Shown here piece by piece: positions 58,076-64,000 of a DNA stretch of 64,000 nucleotides. Made by a program: the position numbers and the translations under genes. A model generated the notes under the pieces. It saw only the letters and a program-made list of their open reading frames with translations, ran no database searches and had not been told where the DNA came from. Location: contig NC_088301.1 of assembly GCF_032854445.1 (NCBI RefSeq), forward strand, positions 18,363,223-18,427,222, in the 5' to 3' direction. The stretch comes from Liolophura sinensis. Taxonomy: Eukaryota; Mollusca; Polyplacophora; Chitonida; Chitonidae. Each line of letters begins with the position of its first letter. Positions within the stretch are counted from its first letter, which is position 1.

Positions 58076-60858
58076 AAGATCACACCCCAAGCCTAGCGCG
58101 TCTGTGGAATTTTAAAAACTGTTCGAAGGTGGATATCTACAAATCTGCTTTATAGAAAACCTTTCCCAAACTATGAAGGACTATCATTACCACGCCAGTG
58201 TTTAGAAGATAATAGTTAGAAAAGGTTTCATATGGTCAGCGAACATCGAAAGTTCAATTAATATTCTCACAAATGTCTCATCAGCATGCTCCTCAATGGC
58301 CCAAGTCGCTGATAAAGGTAATATACATTCGTAGAGAGATCGTGGCGTCCAAACAATCATGCGCATAGCAAATTTTATTGTAAAGTTTTCATTCTATAAA
58401 TGAAACTCAGCAGTCTGGGTTATGCGGGCAACTTTTGTTTGAATAATATGAACTGTATACTGAACTGCTCTAAATCGTTTCAGTATGTTTTCTTTAACAG
58501 CACTGCGCCGTTAAATGTTATAGTCATTCGAGAAGCGTGACGAGCTCTTAACGCTCACGGTCAAACTATTAACGCGGAGATAATTAAAGCGTGTGCCCGG
58601 TAGAGAAGAGGTGACATCCAGTGCGCGAAACAAATTTAGACAACTCGTGTATATAGGTTTAGTCGACCTTGGCGAACAATTCGCAGCCGGACAGCTTAAC
58701 CAGTAAAATGTCTAGTTTTTTTTTATCTTACAATCAGAACACAAATTCGCTTATGTACTAACTCTTACCGAGCACAAAAGATAACGTGTAAAAAAAAGAA
58801 CAAAAACGTTGAGAACGAATGGTATTGACTACAACGCTAGTGCGTTGTAACGTTAACAGAGAATTTTGACATTACAGTTGTTTCAGTGCATATTAAGAAT
58901 ACCCCTTAGGCGTTGAGCGTCTTATGCAACTCTAGCCTTAATGTACATTTACTATACTAACAGACACTTTGAAAAAAATGTAGATAACCATAGTATATAG
59001 TGCTGGTAGATCTCATACAGGAAAGAAATCACCTATGTAGGTAAACAAATGGTATCTGGATGAGCTGTATAAAATATAAAAAAAGCTAAATGTGTATGTC
59101 TGAAAAAAGAGCTTTAACTGGTGCCTTTTAAGTCAGGAAAATGTTCTTGTAGACATTAAGTTAAGTGTTTATAAAAAAGGATACAATCTGCGGCGAATAC
59201 TGTCAAAATATATTCGGGTATGAGTTGGACAATAGCACAGGCCGCAACCTATACATTTTTAATAAGACAGGTGGTTTTCAAACAGCAAAATTAACTGATA
59301 AACTGTTTCGGATTGATGCATGGTCTGTAAATTCTAATCCTGCCATATCTTAGTGGCAGGTCTTGCTGAGTGTTGGACGGCCAATATGCGAGATTAGTTA
59401 AATACTACAAAAGATATAATAACTCTTGCCAAGGTGTGAGTTACTTTGAGGGCGGCGTTTGTTAGTTAAGGTCATCGGAGCGGTATGGCGATCCCTTTTC
59501 TTATGGACTGATTTTCTAATAAACACGATGTGACATTGGAGATAGTTCCCACAAATGAATTTGCAGTGTAGATGAAATACCACATAACCCGGGATAAACA
59601 TGTGTGCTTCAAATTATGAGGTTCAATGTTTACAGGCTGGAAAACTTAATTGAGATATGTGCTTGGCTCTAACATTAAACAGTATGTAATTTTAGACCGA
59701 CTCTACAGCGATAGGCAACGTGCTGGAAAAAATTGTTTATGTCCAGCCTCAAAATTACCCCGCGAAGTAAGAACCTCTCTAGAAAAAAAGAAAAAAAATA
59801 TTGACTCTTAGGCGACTGCATAAGCCGTGTTTAGGTGACTGTGGTCAGGGTATAGGTGTTTGATGCATGCCCAGTCTGTTCAGACGTGCGATGAAATACT
59901 CATACATACGTAAATATATATTTACGGAAGAACCCGTCTATCAATACACCAAACTCCGTCAATGGCACACTGATCGTGCTGAGTATTCGTCTTTATCGAC
60001 ATTAAAACTGGACCCAGCAAGCTACAGTGAGGAATTCGTTACATACAGTTTACATATCACTAAAGCCGCAAGGCGTTTCCCCTTCACCTAACCACAAAGA
60101 ACCTCAGACTTAACATACAGGCATTTAATATTTTGTAGACTTACAGTGAAAGCCCGATCCTTTACTCTGTTGAAAAATAAAAGCGTCTGTAAGCTAAACC
60201 AAAGATTAATCAAATTGGAAAATTTAATTACCACAAATGACTAATAGCACTGTGACATTAGTCCTTTGGCGGAAAAGCAAAGAAGACCTTGGAAAGTAGC
60301 AACTAAGGAAACGTGACGGTCGGTCGGTCGTTCTCACCGTGTATAGCTGTCATTTCAGCCGCAGCACCTCCTGTTTATTATTTGATCACCTGTATTTTGA
60401 ATGTATAAGAATGACTAAGAAGCAAAACTAAACAAATAGTTCTAAACTGAGATCTGAATAATACATAGAACGTCTGTCTGAAAATTTTCCATCGTGAACT
60501 GGTTTACTCAGAGTGTTCCTCAATGAATTTTCACCACAGATAAGACACAATCGCCTTGACTTGTTTTCAGAGATATTGTAACATTTGAGACAAACCCATC
60601 AAGCGTTTAAGACATATACACTTTCTAGACTGGCGAATCATGACTTGCACAATTGTTGCTATTAAAAACATTTTCAATGGAAACATTCATATTCAGTTTA
60701 CATACAAGGAAGTTGAGCATATCAGTACGGTTGAAAATATGTAATTTTTCAGTATAGCCCTTACAAAGCTGTAAGCACAAGTGTATATGCCTTAACAAGG
60801 TTAAGACTTCCAAACAGTTGTCATGACAAATCTTTGACGCCGCATTCGAGCAAATATT
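58076..60858. other. non-coding stretch, no gene recognised
   Basis: AT-rich with only short chance open frames on both strands. No repeats, domains or splice-flanked exons recognised. Confidence 0.5.
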
Positions 60859-61030
60859 ATCAGTGGCTCAGTTGGTTAGGGCACTAGCGCAGCTTAATGA
60901 CACAGGAGCCTCTCACAAATGCAGTCCCTCTGAGTTCAAGTCCAGCTTAGTTGCTTCCTTTCCGGCCGTACGTGGCAACCTAGGGATGGTCGTGGGTCCC
61001 CCCCACTCCCCTCCCCCCGTGCTCTGCCTG
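60859..61030 (+). mobile_element. SINE, 5' two thirds
   Basis: Clear A-box 'gtggctcagttggttaggg', 'cagcttaatgacacaggagc', B-box 'gagttcaagtcc', 'tttccggccgtacgtggcaa', a C-rich expansion 'tcccccccactcccctcccc', then 'gctctgcctgg'. It ends 2-3 bp before the left arm of the foldback element. Confidence 0.88.
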
Positions 61031-61032
61031 GT

Positions 61033-61628
61033 ATGATGTGCGAGAGTCTGAAGCTGATATATAAGCTATCTATGCAGTTTAGAAGGACTACCCAGTACGG
61101 GGAACTTTTAAAAACTACACGTGTTTACCTCAAAATGTATATGGACAACATCATTTCAGGCGGTAGATATTAGAGAGGTCTATAATGAGATTTCACCGAT
61201 ATTAAACAGGATGTTGGAGTTAATTACCAGAAAATGGAGATGCATTAAAATGAAATCCGTGATAAAGATGCATGATAGAATTTGGAAGGTTAAATGTTTT
61301 ATTGTGACAGAATACAATTCAATTTAATACAGATTCAGAGTTTGGTGGCAAAGCAAGACATAACTTAGGTGCAAATTAGACCCTACATGTAAGAGGTGGA
61401 TAAATTTAGACCTATTGTACGACGTAAAACCCCAAACATACATAGACCTATTTTATACTGTACTATAGGCAATGCATTGTAACAGTAAACGAATAGAGTT
61501 GAAGCAGACAATAGTTATACTAGTAACTTCCATCCTATAATACATTTATATGTGCCTTGTTTTTACAACTTTTCCCAATGCAAGATGATGTGCTGAATGA
61601 AAGTGCTAAATGTGCATGGACTTAAAAC
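61033..61628 (+). repeat. left arm of a long inverted repeat (foldback element)
   Basis: Starts 'atgatgtgcgagagtctgaa' and ends near 'gcatggacttaaa'. It is reverse-complementary to 62980-63583 over its whole length with few mismatches and small indels, including about 105 identical bases from 'atatggacaacatcatttca' to 'cagaaaatggagatgc'. It contains a short reversed piece of the second SINE-like family ('tacgacgtaaaaccccaaac'). Confidence 0.93.
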
Positions 61629-62979
61629 TTAAACATTATGATGACCTTTAGATGAGAGCGTGTTGTATAAGATGATCTAACTTGAGTTGTAAGTGGCACA
61701 TTTAATCTCATATTTTTAAACCATTGTGAAATTTCAAGACAAACAAGGTTGTTTTGCATTTAGCAAGGATAAGGCCTTCATTGTAAAATACCGAAGGTGC
61801 TATCTTTGCGAACAATGCGTGTGCTGATGATTCAACTAATTCCGCAGTAGATTTACCATTAATTATTTATTTGATTCAATATTCCCTCGAATAGCAAAGT
61901 GGTATTAAGTAACGCCACGTCGCAGGTAAACAGTAGAATGTTCTTAAGAGTCGGACTCTACTGTGGATTGTGCAGAATCCGGTACATAGGCTGTTTCACC
62001 ATATAGATATAAGCGTACACACAGTGAGATAACTGTGTTTGTGCCAAACTCAAACAGTTTTCTATTTGTTGATAGCGGAAGATGCCTCGTAGATTTAGCT
62101 GCACGTTTCTTCATTGAGATGTTACATATATCAGTCGGGTGCTACCTCTGTCTTTGTCCAAAAGTTTCCGTGATGTTTTAGCATGCAATTAGACATATTA
62201 GGTGTCGGTATAAACCTCAGTCATAAGGCTAGTTTTAGCGACTTAGAGGTCATGCAGCCTAAATTGTTCACACATTGCTTTTCAGTTCCCTGCATATAGA
62301 CATATTAATCAACTATCTGTCGTGGTTTGTGAACCGTTGGTGCTACGCAGAAGAGTCGGGTTTCTTAGACTTTTAAAAGAGACAGAGAAGGCTTACCTAG
62401 TTTACAAAGGCTTGTAGACGATCCATGGCTTTTTGTCACGGGTGTTTGATTGGTGGCAAGGAGGCAAACAGTTATACTGCTGATTGACTCGTCAAATGTA
62501 GATAATTTCATTAAGACAATGTTGGTGGCCTTTCGATTGATAGCGTGGAGACAAGCTGAGATTACAAATAGTCGACAACTATAGCACACAATTGCGAAGG
62601 CTGAAAGTAGACAATATCAGTACACAAATGACATAAAAGTGCAATGTATAGTACTAAAAGACAGTAGTCTGTAGCGTAGTTAAGACAGCAAAATCACAGT
62701 GTAACATTGGTCCCTAGATTGTCGGGCATGCTTGTGGAAGTTAGAGCTGATATTGCATACAGGGTAGTGGTGAATCCTATCTCAAGGAGAAAAGAAGGAT
62801 GAACACGAGTGCAATAGTACCTCATGATTCAGCCAAAAGGATAGACAGGTGTTGCATGCATAGATTGATTGTAATCTCCAGATTGGATAAAGATAGCTAG
62901 GTATAGACGTTATGTCTTGAAAATGTCGCGAGCAAAATATAAATCTTTTTTTTTTCGAACGCTGGGTCCCGTACAACAC
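61629..62979. mobile_element. spacer of the foldback element, non-coding
   Basis: About 1.35 kb between the arms. It has no open frame of convincing length and no transposase-like sequence. Short similarities just inside both arms ('atttcaagaca', 'gtgttgta') hint that the arms were once longer. If this is a mobile element it is non-autonomous. Confidence 0.6.
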
Positions 62980-63583
62980 TTTAAGTCCATGTCCATTTTG
63001 CACTTTCATTCAGCACATCATCTTGCATTGGGAAAAGTTGTAAAAACAACGCACATATAAATGTATTATAGAATGGAAGTTACTACAGTAGTATAACTAT
63101 TATCTGCTTCCACTCTATCCGTTTACTGTTACAATACATTGCCTGTAGTACAGTATAAAATAGGTCTATGTATGTTTGGGGTTTTACGTCGTACAATAGG
63201 TCTAAATTTATCCACCTCTTACAGGTAGGATCTAACTTCCACCTAAATTAAGTCGCCTTGCCTTGCCACCAAAGTCGAAATCTGTATCAAATTGGCTTGT
63301 ATTCTGTCAAAACAAAACCCTTAACCTTCTAAATTCTATCATGCATCTTTATCACGGATTTCATCCATAACGCATCTCCATTTTCTGGTAATTAACTCCA
63401 ACATCCTGTTTAATATCGGTGAAATCTCATTATAGACCTCTCTAATATCTACCGCCTGAAATGATGTTGTCCATATTCATTTTGAAGTAAAGGCGTGTAG
63501 TTTCTAAGAGTTCACTGTACTGGGTAGTCCTTACAAACCTGCATAGGTAGCTTATATATCAGCTTCAGACTCTCGCACATCAT
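62980..63583 (-). repeat. right arm of a long inverted repeat (foldback element)
   Basis: Reverse complement of 61033-61628. It ends 'gcttcagactctcgcacatc' plus 'at'. The flank after it begins 'gcctg', and 'gcctg' also occurs two bases before the left arm, a possible 5-bp target duplication. Confidence 0.93.
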
Positions 63584-64000
63584 GCCTGCGATACACATAC
63601 AGTTAAAACACTGTATTGTTTATACACACGCACACATACACACACACATGAAAGATTTTCTTTTCATTTAATACTAAACCTCATGATTATCTTCGACACA
63701 AATGCTCAACCATGCGATATCTCCACTGGCAATAGAGAGCCTTTATTCTTTCTAAAGGGAGGCTACAATTATACATAAACACTGCGAACAATATGTATCA
63801 AATAGCACTGTCGGTCCCTAAAGGCCACGAAAATCTCATTTAGTAATAAGAAAACATAGCTTCAGACTCATAGACGTGCACAGTGTTTGCCTGGCTGTTA
63901 CCCAATCGTTTCTCCCAACCCTAGTTCACTGCCGCATGTTATTCCGACTAAATTTAACTACTGATCCGATTTTAGTGTACAGTAAATTATACAGTATGTA
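63584..64000. other. end of window, non-coding
   Basis: A short (CA)n-rich tract lies at 63624-63650. Nothing else recognised. Confidence 0.5.

Noticed and set aside
60859-60945. tRNA gene
   Set aside because: It has A-box- and B-box-like blocks but no cloverleaf with proper arms. It is the head of a SINE with copies across the window.
62782-63009. 75-codon minus-strand open frame in the foldback element as a transposase piece
   Set aside because: Too short, no recognisable catalytic motif, and it straddles the arm/spacer border where only one arm has it.

Overview
The window looks like nuclear DNA from an invertebrate animal, most likely a mollusc. It has intron-rich genes with GT/AG splice sites, many diverged tRNA-like SINE copies with an (AAT)n-type tail, frequent 'tacatgta' motifs, several minisatellites and a decayed Ty3/gypsy-type retrotransposon. 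The mollusc assignment is inference from the repeat style and gene families. Nothing prokaryotic is present: no operons, no CRISPR array, and no tRNA or rRNA gene I can support.

Left part (1-22.4 kb): a 53-bp minisatellite (164-1920), then a 445-bp segment that recurs at 57.6 kb, then a possible 5' non-coding exon ending at 3076. An alpha-arrestin (ARRDC/TXNIP-like) gene follows on the + strand. Its seven coding exons (9228-21429) join in frame into a 417-residue protein with arrestin N and C domains and a C-terminal PPSY motif. Its introns hold three minisatellites (34-, 32- and 54-bp units) and many SINE copies. The first coding exon sits between two unrelated minisatellites.

Middle (22.4-28.8 kb): remains of two related LTR retrotransposons. 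The first keeps an LTR, a primer-binding site and the start of gag. It runs directly into a partial LTR, primer-binding site and frameshifted gag-pol of a second. In the second, integrase precedes the remnant of reverse transcriptase (order gag-PR-IN-RT), as in Gmr1-type elements, and most of RT/RNase H is deleted.

Right-centre (31-55.4 kb): a minus-strand gene for a secreted or membrane protein, encoded by a signal-peptide exon, an EGF-like exon, two exons forming an F5/8-type-C/fucolectin-like domain, and a row of 150-bp EGF-like exons. All internal exons are phase 1-1. The 5' part is segmentally duplicated: a second intact signal-peptide exon lies at 54.7 kb with a broken EGF exon at 52.2 kb, and a third partial copy of the flanking DNA spans about 48.9-51.6 kb. 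The 3' end of this gene was not found.

Right end (55.9-64 kb): a 36/37-bp minisatellite with higher-order structure, a second SINE-like repeat, the second copy of the 445-bp segment, and a 2.55-kb foldback structure with about 600-bp inverted arms. I recognise no gene to the right of 54.8 kb.
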